14,951 bases of DNA from DASSBR01 sp035708085 (GCA_035708085.1 DASSTE010000024.1:1-14951), one strand, 5' to 3'; positions 1 to 8,214 are shown, counted from the first letter of the stretch. Notes: generated by a model from the sequence alone, not told the origin. A program made the numbers and translations.

Positions 1-518
1 AGCGGCGCGAACTCAATCTGCGCGAGGCCGGATTTGAGGTTGTCGGCGAGCCAGCCGCGAATGTCGCGGGCGTCGAACAGGTTGCCGAGGCCGGCGGCGA
101 AGGCGGCGCCGGAGGTGGAGACTTTGTGCAGGTTGCCGTCACGTTTCAGCCAGACGGCGCCGTGGCGCACGAAGTCGAGGGCGCTGAGCTTGGTGCTGAC
201 GGCTTCGCGGGTCAGGAAGTTTTCTTCGACGAAACGCGCCAGGGCTTCGCCGATTGCGTCTTTGCGCCGCACCAGGATTGCGGTGTGTGGTATCGGTAGG
301 CCGAGCGGGTGGCGGAACAAGGCAGTGACGGCGAACCAGTCGGCCAGGCCGCCGACCAGCGCCGCTTCAGTGAAAGCCTGCACAAAACGCAGCCAGGGCG
401 CGCTTGGCTCGAACTCCAGGCTGACGGCGAAGATGGCCGCCATGAATGCAAGCAGGCCCGTGGCGGCGAGTTTGGTCTGGCGTAGTCGGGTGAGCTTGTC
501 GTTGGACTCGGACGTCAT
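1..518 (-). CDS. DUF445 (YjiN-like) membrane protein, N-terminal part, cut by window edge
   Basis: The reverse strand reads open from an ATG at 518 to base 1, giving 172 residues with no stop, so the C-terminal part lies outside the window. Residues 16-34 form one hydrophobic segment. It is followed at 54-72 by a stretch rich in small residues, with the pattern ALVGGLADWFAVTALFRHP, and then PLGLPIPHT. This block is the hallmark of the DUF445 family, which includes E. coli YjiN, an inner-membrane protein of unknown biochemical function. The ATG is preceded by a purine-rich GAGGGAGAGGG that can serve as ribosome binding site; part of it belongs to a repeat at 532-547. An ATG 13 bases upstream is out of frame. 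The gene starts 29 bp after the hemE stop in the same direction, so it is probably the last visible gene of the pilM-hemE operon. The family call is firm; the function is unknown. Confidence 0.85.
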   Translation of the reverse strand, partial: MTSESNDKLTRLRQTKLAATGLLAFMAAIFAVSLEFEPSAPWLRFVQAFTEAALVGGLADWFAVTALFRHPLGLPIPHTAILVRRKDAIGEALARFVEENFLTREAVSTKLSALDFVRHGAVWLKRDGNLHKVSTSGAAFAAGLGNLFDARDIRGWLADNLKSGLAQIEFAP

Positions 519-531
519 GCGCGGATTCCAT

Positions 532-547
532 CCCTCTCCCTCAGGGA
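532..547. repeat. 16-bp repeat copy 1 (hemE/DUF445 gap)
   Basis: CCCTCTCCCTCAGGGA fills most of the 29-bp gap between hemE and the DUF445 gene. The same 16 bases in the same orientation occur at 10967-10982, at the mrcA/glnE junction. The core TCCCT-C-AGGGA is an almost uninterrupted dyad. Read on the reverse strand, the purine-rich half provides the Shine-Dalgarno-like sequence of the DUF445 gene. It may belong to a dispersed intergenic palindrome family, which is an inference. Confidence 0.6.
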
Positions 548-1615
548 CTACTGATGATACGCCGCACTCAACTCATGTACCGCATCGATCATCACGCCGG
601 CGTGCTCGGGCAGCACGTCGGGAGTGATGCCGTGGCCGAGGTTGAACACGTGCCCGCTGCCGGAGCCGTAGCTTTCCAGTATCCGCGCGACCTCTTTGCG
701 AATCGATGCCGGCGAGGCGTAGAGTGCCGCCGGATCGAGATTGCCCTGCAGCGCGACACGATCGCCCACGCGTGTGCGCGCGGTGTCGAGTTCGCAAGTC
801 CAATCGAGACCTAGGGCGTCCGCCCCGGAGTCGGCCATCGCTTCAAGGTACTGGCCGCCGCCCTTGGTGAACAGGATGCGCGGTACAGTGCGGCCGTCGT
901 GCTCGCGCGTCAGCCCATCGCAGATCTGGTGCATGTAGGCCAGCGAGAACTCGCGATAAGCAGGCGCGGTCAGCGCGCCGCCCCAGGTGTCGAAAATCAT
1001 CACGGCCTGCACGCCGGCGGCGATCTGGGCGTTGAGGTATACCGTGACTGCACGCGCTAGCACGTCGAGCAGCCGATGCAGCTGCGCCGGCTCGTCGTAG
1101 AGCAGCGCCTTCGCCCGCGAGAAGTGTTTGCTGCCGCCGCCTTCGATCATGTAGGTCGCGAGCGTCCATGGACTGCCGGCGAAGCCGATCAGCGGCGCGC
1201 GGCCATCCAGTTCGCGCCGGATCAGGCGGATTGCATCCATCACGTAGCGCAGTTCCGTTTCCGGGTCCGGCACGGCCAGGCAGTCGATCGTCGCACTGCC
1301 GCCGAGTGGGTTCGAAAAACGTGGCCCCTCGCCGCCGACAACTTCGAGGCCGAGGCCCATCGCGTCGGGGATGGTCAGGATGTCGGAAAACAGAATCGCG
1401 GCGTCGAGGTCGAAGCGTTCCAGCGGCTGCAGCGTGACTTCGCAAGCCAGTTCCGGTGTCTGCATCAGGTTGACGAAGCTGCCGGCGCGTTCTCGCGTGG
1501 CGCGGTATTCGGGCAGATAGCGGCCGGCCTGGCGCATCATCCAGACCGGGGTTCGTTCAACGGGTTGGCGCAACAGCGCGCGCAGCAGGCGGTCGTTTTT
1601 TAGTTCTTGAGACAT
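548..1615 (-). CDS. hemE: Uroporphyrinogen decarboxylase
   Basis: HemE decarboxylates the four acetate side chains of uroporphyrinogen III to give coproporphyrinogen III, a cytosolic step toward heme. The 355-residue product is close to the usual 350-360. Visible motifs are RQAGRYLPEYR at 28-38 (substrate-binding Arg loop), FSDILTIPDAMG around the catalytic Asp78, TYMIEGGGS with the conserved Tyr155, FDTWGG, and the C-terminal HVFNLGHGI. I chose the ATG at 1615 because the family normally starts a few residues before the NDRLLRALLRQP block. A TTG at 1642 would add nine residues but has no ribosome binding site. The ribosome binding site of the ATG is also weak. hemE lies 34 bp after aroB and 29 bp before the DUF445 gene, and is probably transcribed with them. 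No cofactor or regulatory site is apparent. Confidence 0.96.
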   Translation of the reverse strand: MSQELKNDRLLRALLRQPVERTPVWMMRQAGRYLPEYRATRERAGSFVNLMQTPELACEVTLQPLERFDLDAAILFSDILTIPDAMGLGLEVVGGEGPRFSNPLGGSATIDCLAVPDPETELRYVMDAIRLIRRELDGRAPLIGFAGSPWTLATYMIEGGGSKHFSRAKALLYDEPAQLHRLLDVLARAVTVYLNAQIAAGVQAVMIFDTWGGALTAPAYREFSLAYMHQICDGLTREHDGRTVPRILFTKGGGQYLEAMADSGADALGLDWTCELDTARTRVGDRVALQGNLDPAALYASPASIRKEVARILESYGSGSGHVFNLGHGITPDVLPEHAGVMIDAVHELSAAYHQ

Positions 1616-1649
1616 GCTTTCAGAAAGTGTGACGGACTTCAAAAGTCTA

Positions 1650-2732
1650 TCACGCGTCCGGCGGCCCCTCGATAAGCATCCGCCCCAGTGCGTCGCGGTC
1701 GAAATCGGCCGTGGTTTCGGCGTTGCCGATGCCGTGCGGCAGCACCAGCCGCAGCCGCCCGCCGCGCACCTTCTTGTCGCCCGCCATCAATTCCAGAATG
1801 CGCTCCGCCTGCAGTTCTGCGGGCGCCCAAGTCGGCAATCCCGCCCGGATCAGCCAATCGCGCAGGCGCGTAACGTCGCGGCGTTCCATCAAGCCGAGGC
1901 GGGCGGCGAAATCGGCGGCCATGACCATGCCGGCGGCCACGGCCTCGCCGTGCCGCCAGTGGCCGTGACCGAGGCCGGTTTCGATCGCATGGCCGAACGT
2001 GTGGCCGAGGTTCAGCAGCGCGCGCCGACCGTGCTCATGCTCGTCCGCCGCGACGATGGCCGCCTTGATCGCGCAACTGCGGCCGACGGCGTGAGCGAGT
2101 GCCGCCTGATCCTGCTCAAGCAGCGCGTCCAGATGAGTCTCGAGCCAGGCAAAGAATTCGGCGTCGGCAATGACGCCGTATTTGATGATCTCGGCAAGCC
2201 CCGCGCGATATTCGGCCGCCGGCAGGGTGGCGAGGGTGCCGATGTCGGCGATGACCGCCGCCGGCTGGTGGAACGCGCCGATCATGTTCTTGCCGAGCGG
2301 GTGGTTGACGCCGGTCTTGCCGCCGACCGCGGAATCCACCTGCGCGATCAGTGTCGTCGGCACCTGAAGGTAATCGATCCCGCGCTGGTAGCAGGCCGCG
2401 GCGAAACCGGCAATGTCGCCCACCACGCCGCCGCCGAGCGCGATCAGCAGGTCGTCGCGCGCCAGCCGCGCATCCATCAGCCGATTCCAGACCCGCCCGG
2501 CCGTTGCGAGTGTTTTGTGCGCCTCTCCGGCGGGCAGAACACAGGGCTCGATTGCGTCGCCGAGCGTTTCGGTAAGCCGGTCGAGGTAGTAACCAGCGAC
2601 GATGTCGTCGGTGACGATCAGAACGCGTCGGCTACCGACGGCCTCCTGCCAGCGCGCCCCGTCATTCAGCAGACCGGCGCCGATTGCGATCGAATAACTG
2701 CGCGCGCCAAGCGGCACCATGACTGTCTGCAC
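1650..2732 (-). CDS. aroB: 3-dehydroquinate synthase
   Basis: AroB converts DAHP to 3-dehydroquinate, the second shikimate-pathway step, using NAD and a divalent metal in the cytosol. The 360-residue product has the typical length. The NAD-binding GGGVVGD lies at 100-106, followed by QVPTTLIAQVDSAVGGKTG and NHPLGKNMIG. The metal ligands appear as Glu181 (GLAEIIKYG), His244 (LNLGHTFGHA) and His261 (HGEAVAAGM). The start is GTG at 2732. This gives MQTVMVPLGARSY, which matches the usual N-terminus in length, whereas the ATG four codons later would trim a conserved strand. A weak GGAA stands 7 bases before the GTG. The gene follows aroK by 51 bp, the standard aroKB pair. Confidence 0.96.
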   Translation of the reverse strand: MQTVMVPLGARSYSIAIGAGLLNDGARWQEAVGSRRVLIVTDDIVAGYYLDRLTETLGDAIEPCVLPAGEAHKTLATAGRVWNRLMDARLARDDLLIALGGGVVGDIAGFAAACYQRGIDYLQVPTTLIAQVDSAVGGKTGVNHPLGKNMIGAFHQPAAVIADIGTLATLPAAEYRAGLAEIIKYGVIADAEFFAWLETHLDALLEQDQAALAHAVGRSCAIKAAIVAADEHEHGRRALLNLGHTFGHAIETGLGHGHWRHGEAVAAGMVMAADFAARLGLMERRDVTRLRDWLIRAGLPTWAPAELQAERILELMAGDKKVRGGRLRLVLPHGIGNAETTADFDRDALGRMLIEGPPDA

Positions 2733-2783
2733 GACGTGATTCCGTAACCGAAAGCGCCAATGATACAGGAGGCCGCGATGGCT

Positions 2784-3302
2784 TCAGGTTAGCTGCCTCT
2801 GCAACTCGCGAGCCGCCTCCCGCGGCGTTTGATCGTCCGTTGAGAGGGTAATGTCCGCGAGCGCCTCGTACAGCCGTTCGCGCTCCGCATTGATCTGGAT
2901 CAGCCTTGCGCGCGGATCGCCCTGTGCCAGCAGCGGACGCTTGCGCGAATGGGAAGTACGCTCCAGTTGTGCATCGAGGCTGGCCGTCAGTCGAATGACG
3001 GTGCCGGCCGCCGCGAGGCGTTCGCGATTGACGGGTTCGAGAACGATCCCCCCGCCGGTGGAAAGTACAAGATTGTCGCGCGCCAGCAGCTCTTCGAGCA
3101 TCGCCGTTTCGCGACGGCGAAATCCCGCTTCACCTTCCTTCTCGAAAATGAAGCCGATGTCGACGCCGGTACGCGTTTCGATTTCCGCATCCGTATCGGC
3201 GAAATCCAGGTCGAGCAGCCGCGCCAGCTCGCGCCCGACGGCCGTCTTGCCGACGCCCATCGGGCCGATAAGGATGACGCGGCGCGAATTAACGCTGCTC
3301 AC
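2784..3302 (-). CDS. aroK: Shikimate kinase
   Basis: AroK phosphorylates shikimate to shikimate-3-phosphate with ATP, the fifth step of chorismate synthesis. The product is 172 residues, as usual. Features in order are the Walker A loop GPMGVGKT at 13-20, DTDAEIE at 36-42 (shikimate and Mg binding), FRRRE at 61-65, the glycine-rich STGGG at 81-85 and the lid RKRPLL at 120-125. The start is GTG at 3302, four bases after the pilQ stop. An internal ATG at residue 15 would destroy the Walker A strand, so it is excluded. The AAGGG preceding the GTG lies very close to it and overlaps the pilQ stop region, which suggests translational coupling to pilQ. The linkage pilQ-aroK-aroB is widespread in beta- and gammaproteobacteria. 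Confidence 0.95.
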   Translation of the reverse strand: MSSVNSRRVILIGPMGVGKTAVGRELARLLDLDFADTDAEIETRTGVDIGFIFEKEGEAGFRRRETAMLEELLARDNLVLSTGGGIVLEPVNRERLAAAGTVIRLTASLDAQLERTSHSRKRPLLAQGDPRARLIQINAERERLYEALADITLSTDDQTPREAARELQRQLT

Positions 3303-3306
3303 GCCC

Positions 3307-5418
3307 TTATTCTTCGAAGCTTGTCCGGTCCAGTTGTGCGTCGGACGAGATAATCTTCGGCGTCACGAAAATCAGCAGTTCCTTTTTGTTGTTGGTCGTG
3401 CTGGTGTTGCGGAACAGGAAGCCGAGCAGCGGAATATCGCCCAGCAGCGGCACCTTGTGGACGCTCTGGGTGCGACTGGTTTCATAGATGCCGCCGAGGA
3501 CGACGGTGTCGCCGTTATCGACCAGTACCTGCGTCTTGACCTCGCGCGTGTCGATGCTCGGGACCGTGCCGCCGGTCGCGCTCGGAACGGTGGCGCCGAC
3601 GCTGTCCTTGCTGACGTCGAGATCCATGATGATCTTGTTGTCGGGCGTGATCTGCGGCGTCACCTGAAGCTTCAGCACCGCGTTCTTGAACTGGGTGTTG
3701 GTCGCGCCGCTCGAGGAGGCCTGCTGATACGGAATTTGAACACCCTGTTGAATCAATGCCTCCTGCTGATTGGCCGTAATGACATGCGGTCTCGAAATGA
3801 CCTCGCCGTGGCCTTCCGCCTGCAGAGCCGAAAGCTCAAGGTCGAGCAGGTAATTGCCGCTCAAAATCGATACAGCCAATTGACCTACCGGACTGGACGC
3901 CGGCGCGTTGACGGCAAGGCGGCTGTCGAGCGGTGCCAGCGCGCCGGTCGGCGGGCTGACGCCGGAAGCGGCGATCGAATCGGCGGCTTCCGCGCTGCCG
4001 CTGACGGCGATCAGGCCGCTGTCGGTCGGATGCGTGGCGGTTTCGCCGAGGCGCACGCCGAGTTCGCGCGTAAAGTCGCTGTTGACGATGACGATGCGCG
4101 ATTCGATCAGCACCTGCCGCACCGGCACGTCGAGTTTATGCACCAGCTCACGGATGTTGTCGAGCCGATCCGCCGTATCCTGCACCAGCAGCGTATTGGT
4201 GCGCGCATCGACGGTGACGCTGCCGCGTTTCGAGAGCAGCGAGTTCTGCTGCGACTTGATCAGCTTGGCAAGATCGGCGGCCTTGGCATAATTGACCTGA
4301 ATGAATGCCGATTCAAGCGGTAGCAGTTGCTGGATCTGCTGCTTCGCCTGAAGCTGCTGCTGCTCGCGCTGGGCGATTTCCTTGGCCGGTGCGACGACGA
4401 TCACATTGCCGTGCTTGCGCATTGCAAGACCTTTGCTCTTCAGGATAATGTCGAGCGCCTGGTCCCACGGCACGTTCTGCAGCCGCAGCGTGATGTTGCC
4501 ATTGACGCTGTCGCTGACGACCATGTTGAGGCCGGTGAAGTCGGCGAGAATCTGCAGCACGGCGCGCACCGAAATGTCCTGGAAGTTCAGCGTCAGGCGC
4601 TTGCCCGTATATTGTTTCTTCTGCGCACGCGCCTGTTGGGCTTCGGTAACCGGCTTGATTTCAATCGCCAGCAGATCGTCGGACTGGTACGCGAGTTGCT
4701 GGTACTGGCCGTGCGTGTGAATCACCAGGCGCGTGTTGTCGCCGCGCTTGAGGGCATCGATTGCGGTGACGGGCGTGGCGAAATCGCGCACATCGAGACG
4801 CTGCATCAGCTTTTTCGGCAGCGTGGCGTTCTTGAGGTCGACCACGACCTTGTCGCCCTGTTTCTGAACGTTCGCCTCGGTGTGCGGGTCGCTCAGCGTC
4901 ACCAGCACGCGCCCCGCACCGTCTTCGCCGCGGCGGAAGTCGATCTTGCGGACTTTCGATTGCGCCGACGCAGTCGTTGTCGTCGTTTTGCTGCCGCTGC
5001 TCTTCGGCCCGAAAGCGGAGGCGGTCTGCGCGGCGCCCTTGCCAACCGTGATGTAGACGTGACGGCCGTCGGTGCGCGTGCTGTAGGGCACCGGGTAGTT
5101 CAGGTCCAGAACCACGCGTGTGCGACCGCCGGCGGAGGCGGTCTCGATTTCGCGCAGCGCGCCGACGTCGACCGACTGGTGCATGCTGCTGAGCGCGGGC
5201 GTCGTGCCGGGCAGGTCGATCGCGATGCGCGCCGGCTTGTCGATGCTGAACGAGCGCGGCGCGGGCGCCGGGTTGGCCAGCGTCAGGTCGATCTGCACGC
5301 GGTTACCGCCGAGAGGCGTCGCCTGGATCGACTGCAGTTGATTCTGACTTGCCATCGCGGCGCCGGCCCACAGTGCCAGCGGCGCGACCAGGACCGCGAT
5401 CCGGAGTGACTTGTTCAT
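3307..5418 (-). CDS. pilQ: Type IV pilus secretin PilQ
   Basis: PilQ forms the outer-membrane channel through which the type IV pilus passes. The 703-residue product starts with a signal peptide (cleavage likely after AMA at 23). Two AMIN-type beta domains, predicted to bind peptidoglycan, lie at about 28-125 and 155-255 and are separated by a Ser/Thr-rich linker (KTTTTTASAQS). An STN/N0 domain follows at about 275-345, a Gln-rich linker at 347-366, a NolW-like N1 domain at 370-430, and the secretin core at 435-690. The core contains the signature VPLLGDIPLLGFLFR at 656-670. A Ser/Ala/Pro-rich stretch at about 465-510, just inside the core, is probably flexible. The ATG at 5418 overlaps the pilP stop (ATGA), so the two genes are translationally coupled. 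PilP is the inner-membrane-side partner of PilQ. Confidence 0.96.
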   Translation of the reverse strand: MNKSLRIAVLVAPLALWAGAAMASQNQLQSIQATPLGGNRVQIDLTLANPAPAPRSFSIDKPARIAIDLPGTTPALSSMHQSVDVGALREIETASAGGRTRVVLDLNYPVPYSTRTDGRHVYITVGKGAAQTASAFGPKSSGSKTTTTTASAQSKVRKIDFRRGEDGAGRVLVTLSDPHTEANVQKQGDKVVVDLKNATLPKKLMQRLDVRDFATPVTAIDALKRGDNTRLVIHTHGQYQQLAYQSDDLLAIEIKPVTEAQQARAQKKQYTGKRLTLNFQDISVRAVLQILADFTGLNMVVSDSVNGNITLRLQNVPWDQALDIILKSKGLAMRKHGNVIVVAPAKEIAQREQQQLQAKQQIQQLLPLESAFIQVNYAKAADLAKLIKSQQNSLLSKRGSVTVDARTNTLLVQDTADRLDNIRELVHKLDVPVRQVLIESRIVIVNSDFTRELGVRLGETATHPTDSGLIAVSGSAEAADSIAASGVSPPTGALAPLDSRLAVNAPASSPVGQLAVSILSGNYLLDLELSALQAEGHGEVISRPHVITANQQEALIQQGVQIPYQQASSSGATNTQFKNAVLKLQVTPQITPDNKIIMDLDVSKDSVGATVPSATGGTVPSIDTREVKTQVLVDNGDTVVLGGIYETSRTQSVHKVPLLGDIPLLGFLFRNTSTTNNKKELLIFVTPKIISSDAQLDRTSFEE

Positions 5419-5957
5419 GGCTTACCTGCTTTCGAGTTATCTGTCGCGAGCGCGACGTGCGTCAGCCGCTTCACGTAGCCGCCGAGCCCGTCCGGCACGA
5501 TTTCGCGAAGCGTGAGCCCGTCCGGCCCGACCTTCACGATGCGGCCGTCATTCTGCCCCATGTAGTTGCCGCGACTGACCCGGTGGACCAGGCCGTTGCT
5601 GTCGCGAATCAGTGCGTAGCGCGTGCCGCCCATCTTGATGGTGCCCACCATCGTCAGGCTGTCGAGCGGAAACTGTTCAAGGTATTCCTTGTTGCGGTTC
5701 GCATCCGGCCGCACGCTGCTCGCTTCCGGCTGATCGACCTGCGGCTGGAACGGCGAGCGCAGGTTCTGGTCGGCATAGGTGTAGCTTTCGTACGGCTTGA
5801 TTTGCGGGATCGGCTGCACCGGCGGCGCCGGCCGCGCCTGCACCTTTTGTACGAACCGGTGCAGGTCGCTCATGTCATGGCCGCAGCCGGCGAGCGCCGC
5901 GGCTGTCAGCAGCAGGCCGGCGCGCGGCAACATCCGGATGGCTCCGCGCCGCGTCAT
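5415..5957 (-). CDS. pilP: Type IV pilus inner-membrane lipoprotein PilP
   Basis: PilP is a periplasmic lipoprotein that bridges the PilN/PilO pair to the N0 domain of the PilQ secretin. The 180-residue product has a basic N-terminus, a hydrophobic stretch, and the lipobox LAGC with the acylated Cys at 25. A proline-rich linker (about 42-56, with PAPPVQPIPQIKP) leads to the motif SPFQP and a C-terminal beta-sandwich domain at about 85-170, containing LDSLTMVGTIKMGGTRYALI. Length and layout fit the family. The gene overlaps pilO at its start and pilQ at its end by 4 bp each (ATGA). No Shine-Dalgarno sequence is needed beyond the coupled reinitiation this implies. Confidence 0.94.
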   Translation of the reverse strand: MTRRGAIRMLPRAGLLLTAAALAGCGHDMSDLHRFVQKVQARPAPPVQPIPQIKPYESYTYADQNLRSPFQPQVDQPEASSVRPDANRNKEYLEQFPLDSLTMVGTIKMGGTRYALIRDSNGLVHRVSRGNYMGQNDGRIVKVGPDGLTLREIVPDGLGGYVKRLTHVALATDNSKAGKP

Positions 5958-6583
5958 TTCTTGCCACCTTGCTCGAGGTAACGGTAAATCTTGGCCGTCA
6001 CGTCCATGGTCAGATCATCCGAAGATTTCGCGTCGTTGCCGGCCGGCTTGATGCTGATGTCGTGCAACGTCACGATACGCGGCAGCGCGGCGACATCCGA
6101 AACGAATTTGGCAAGTTGATGAAAGCCGCCGGTGACGACCATGCGGATCGGCTTCTCGGCGTAGAAATCCTTCTTGTTCTCGGCCTGCGGCTGGAACAGC
6201 TTTTGCTGCAGACCGTCCACTTGCGCGGTCTGCGAAATGTCGCGCAGCAGGCTGTCGACTTCCGTTTTGCTGGGTAGCTGGCGCAGCAGCGCACCGAAGC
6301 TGTCCTGCATATCCTTCAGCTGCTTTTTCAGCGCGCCGAGATTGGATGCCCTGGCGGCCTTGGTCTCGAACTGCTGCTTGAGCGTCGTCTCTTGCTGGCG
6401 CGCCGCGTGCAACTGGTCGTACTTGTCGCGAATCAGGAACCAGTAGCCCGCGGCGACGATGACGACGAAGATCAGCGCAATCAGCGTGGCCTTGCCGGCG
6501 AGTGGCCAGTTGCCGGCCTCGCGGAAGTCGAGATCGTTAAGCGATTGCAGGTCGAAATTGGCGAGGTCCAGGTTCAGGTTCAT
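5954..6583 (-). CDS. pilO: Type IV pilus alignment protein PilO
   Basis: PilO is a bitopic inner-membrane protein that dimerises with PilN and helps align the pilus motor with the secretin. The 209-residue product has a cytoplasmic tail of about 30 residues. One transmembrane helix follows at about 31-51 (ending in AAGYWFLIRDKYDQL), then a coiled coil at about 52-100 rich in Gln, Lys and Leu. The periplasmic ferredoxin-like domain includes FYAEKPIRMVVTGGFHQLAKFV and the LHDISI strand. These are the landmarks of the family and the length is normal. The gene overlaps both pilN and pilP by 4 bp, so stoichiometric coupled translation is likely. Confidence 0.95.
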   Translation of the reverse strand: MNLNLDLANFDLQSLNDLDFREAGNWPLAGKATLIALIFVVIVAAGYWFLIRDKYDQLHAARQQETTLKQQFETKAARASNLGALKKQLKDMQDSFGALLRQLPSKTEVDSLLRDISQTAQVDGLQQKLFQPQAENKKDFYAEKPIRMVVTGGFHQLAKFVSDVAALPRIVTLHDISIKPAGNDAKSSDDLTMDVTAKIYRYLEQGGKK

Positions 6584-7140
6584 GAGCTTGTCTTCTTGGT
6601 CGGACCGGTGATCTGCGCCGTCAACGTGAAGTGCTTCCGGTGCAGGCCGTCCTTGTTGTCGGCCTTGATCACCGTCAGGTTCGGGTCAGCGAGCCATTTC
6701 GAACCGGCGATATTGCGCATGTAGGTCGAAATCCGTGCGCTGGATTGCGCGATGCCGTCGAGATGCAGCGTGCCGGCCTTCTCGCTGACGCTGGTCAGGT
6801 AGACGCCGTCGGGCAGTGTACGCACGAGCTGGTCGAACAGGTGCACGACCTGCGGGCGCGACTGCTGCAGCTTTTCGATGATGCGCATGCGTGCGAGCAG
6901 TTCCTTGCGCGTCTTTTTGAGGTCCTTGATCGCCGCGATGCGCTTGTCGACGCTCGCGATTTCCGTTTTCAGATACTGGTTGCGCTGGTTCTGGTAATCG
7001 ATGTTGCCGTTCATCGTGTGCAGCCAGTAGCCGACCACCAGCACGGCCAGCACGGCGATGCCGGCCGCGGCGTTGTTGAACTGCTGCTGGCGCCGCTTGC
7101 GACGCTCTTCGCGCCAGGGCAGGAGATTGATGCGCGGCAT
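6580..7140 (-). CDS. pilN: Type IV pilus alignment protein PilN
   Basis: PilN is a bitopic inner-membrane protein. Its short cytoplasmic N-terminus inserts into PilM, and its periplasmic domain pairs with PilO. The 186-residue product shows the diagnostic PilM-binding motif INLLPWRE at residues 4-11, followed by a very basic stretch (RRKRRQQQ). A transmembrane helix at about 24-42 leads to a coiled coil at about 45-95 and a small periplasmic domain containing LPDGVYLTSVSEKAGTLHLDG. The ATG at 7140 lies 3 bp after the pilM stop. An AAGGGG inside the end of pilM is about 11 bases upstream, which is a long spacing. Confidence 0.95.
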   Translation of the reverse strand: MPRINLLPWREERRKRRQQQFNNAAAGIAVLAVLVVGYWLHTMNGNIDYQNQRNQYLKTEIASVDKRIAAIKDLKKTRKELLARMRIIEKLQQSRPQVVHLFDQLVRTLPDGVYLTSVSEKAGTLHLDGIAQSSARISTYMRNIAGSKWLADPNLTVIKADNKDGLHRKHFTLTAQITGPTKKTSS

Positions 7141-7143
7141 TTT

Positions 7144-8214
7144 TTAGCGCCCCTTGTCGAAAGCTCGTAAGGCCAACCCGCAGGCGACCACCAGCGACGG
7201 CCCCACGCCCTCGGTCATCTGTGCCCGCGCCCGTGACGACAGCGCCATCTGCGCAGTCGGGTCGCCGATGACCGTGGGCGTGTTGAGGCGCTCGCCGATG
7301 CGTTCGGCGGCGCCCGGCAACGCGGCGCAACCGCCGCTGATCAGAATCTGGGACAGGTTGTCGCCGGTGTTGGTCGATGTCAGGTAGAACTGCATCGAGC
7401 GGCTGACCTGTTGCGCCATGTCGTTGATGAAGGGGGCCAGGATCTCGCGCTCGTAGGAGCCGGGCAGGCCGCCGACTTTCTTTGCGCGGCCGGCTTCCTC
7501 GAAGGACAGCCCGTAGTGGCGCATGATTTCCTCGGTCAACTGGCGACCGCCGAAAGCGAGTTCGCGCGTATAGACGACCTTGCGGTCTTCCAGCACGCTG
7601 AAGGTGGTTGACGTTGCGCCGAAGTCCACCAGCGCAACCGTCTGCTCGCGGCCTTCGTCCGGCATCTGGTAGGCCATCAGTTCGCAGGCGGTTTCCGCCG
7701 CGTAGGCTTCGGTGTCGACCACGCGCGCGGTGAGACCGGCCAGATCGAGCACGGCCTGGCGCTGTTCGACATTTTCCGAACGGGTCGCCACCAGCAAGAC
7801 GTCGACCATGTCCTCGTAGCCGGCGGTCGGGCCGAGCACCGAGAAATCGAATCGGACTTCCTCGATCGGAAAGGGAATATGCTGATCGGCCTGCAACTCT
7901 ACTTGCTGGGCGCGCTCTTCGTCGCTGAGTTGCGCCGGCATGATGATCGTCTTGGTGATCACGGACGGGCCGCCGATCGCGATTGCCGCCTCGCGGGCGT
8001 GTGACCCGGAACGGCGCAATGCTTTCTTGAGCGCCTCGCCGCAGGCGTCGATGTCGGTAATGGCCTTGTCGGTAATCGCGCCTTCCGGCATGGCCTCGGC
8101 GGCATAGGATTCGACGCGGTAACCGCTACGGTCGGAGGCCAGCTCGACCAGCTTTATGGAGGATGTGCTGATGTCCAGCCCGACGAGGGGCTTTGACTTC
8201 GTAATGGAAAGCAC
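7144..8214 (-). CDS. pilM: Type IV pilus actin-like ATPase PilM
   Basis: PilM is a cytoplasmic FtsA/actin-like protein that binds the N-terminal tail of PilN and couples the motor to the alignment complex. The 356-residue product has the phosphate-1 loop LVGLDISTSSIKLVEL at 10-25, phosphate-2 DFGATSTTFS at 197-206 and the adenosine motif ISGGCAALPG at 292-301. All are intact, so nucleotide binding is expected. The start is GTG at 8214 with a good AAGGGG about 6-7 bases upstream. The ATG at 8219 is out of frame. As first gene of the minus-strand run, pilM should carry the operon promoter, and a sigma70-like pair is visible at 8282-8309. Confidence 0.95.
   Translation of the reverse strand: MLSITKSKPLVGLDISTSSIKLVELASDRSGYRVESYAAEAMPEGAITDKAITDIDACGEALKKALRRSGSHAREAAIAIGGPSVITKTIIMPAQLSDEERAQQVELQADQHIPFPIEEVRFDFSVLGPTAGYEDMVDVLLVATRSENVEQRQAVLDLAGLTARVVDTEAYAAETACELMAYQMPDEGREQTVALVDFGATSTTFSVLEDRKVVYTRELAFGGRQLTEEIMRHYGLSFEEAGRAKKVGGLPGSYEREILAPFINDMAQQVSRSMQFYLTSTNTGDNLSQILISGGCAALPGAAERIGERLNTPTVIGDPTAQMALSSRARAQMTEGVGPSLVVACGLALRAFDKGR

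Noticed and set aside
1614..2747. 377-codon plus-strand open frame antisense to aroB
   Set aside because: AroB has all its metal and NAD motifs on the minus strand; the plus translation has none and is low in typical protein features.
2851..4323. 490-codon open frame on the plus strand across aroK and pilQ
   Set aside because: It spans two real genes in antisense, shows no family motif, and changes character at the gene boundary. It is a composition shadow.
4327..5409. 360-codon plus-strand open frame antisense to pilQ
   Set aside because: Arg/Asp/Val-rich shadow of the pilQ codon pattern; PilQ domains are clear on the other strand.
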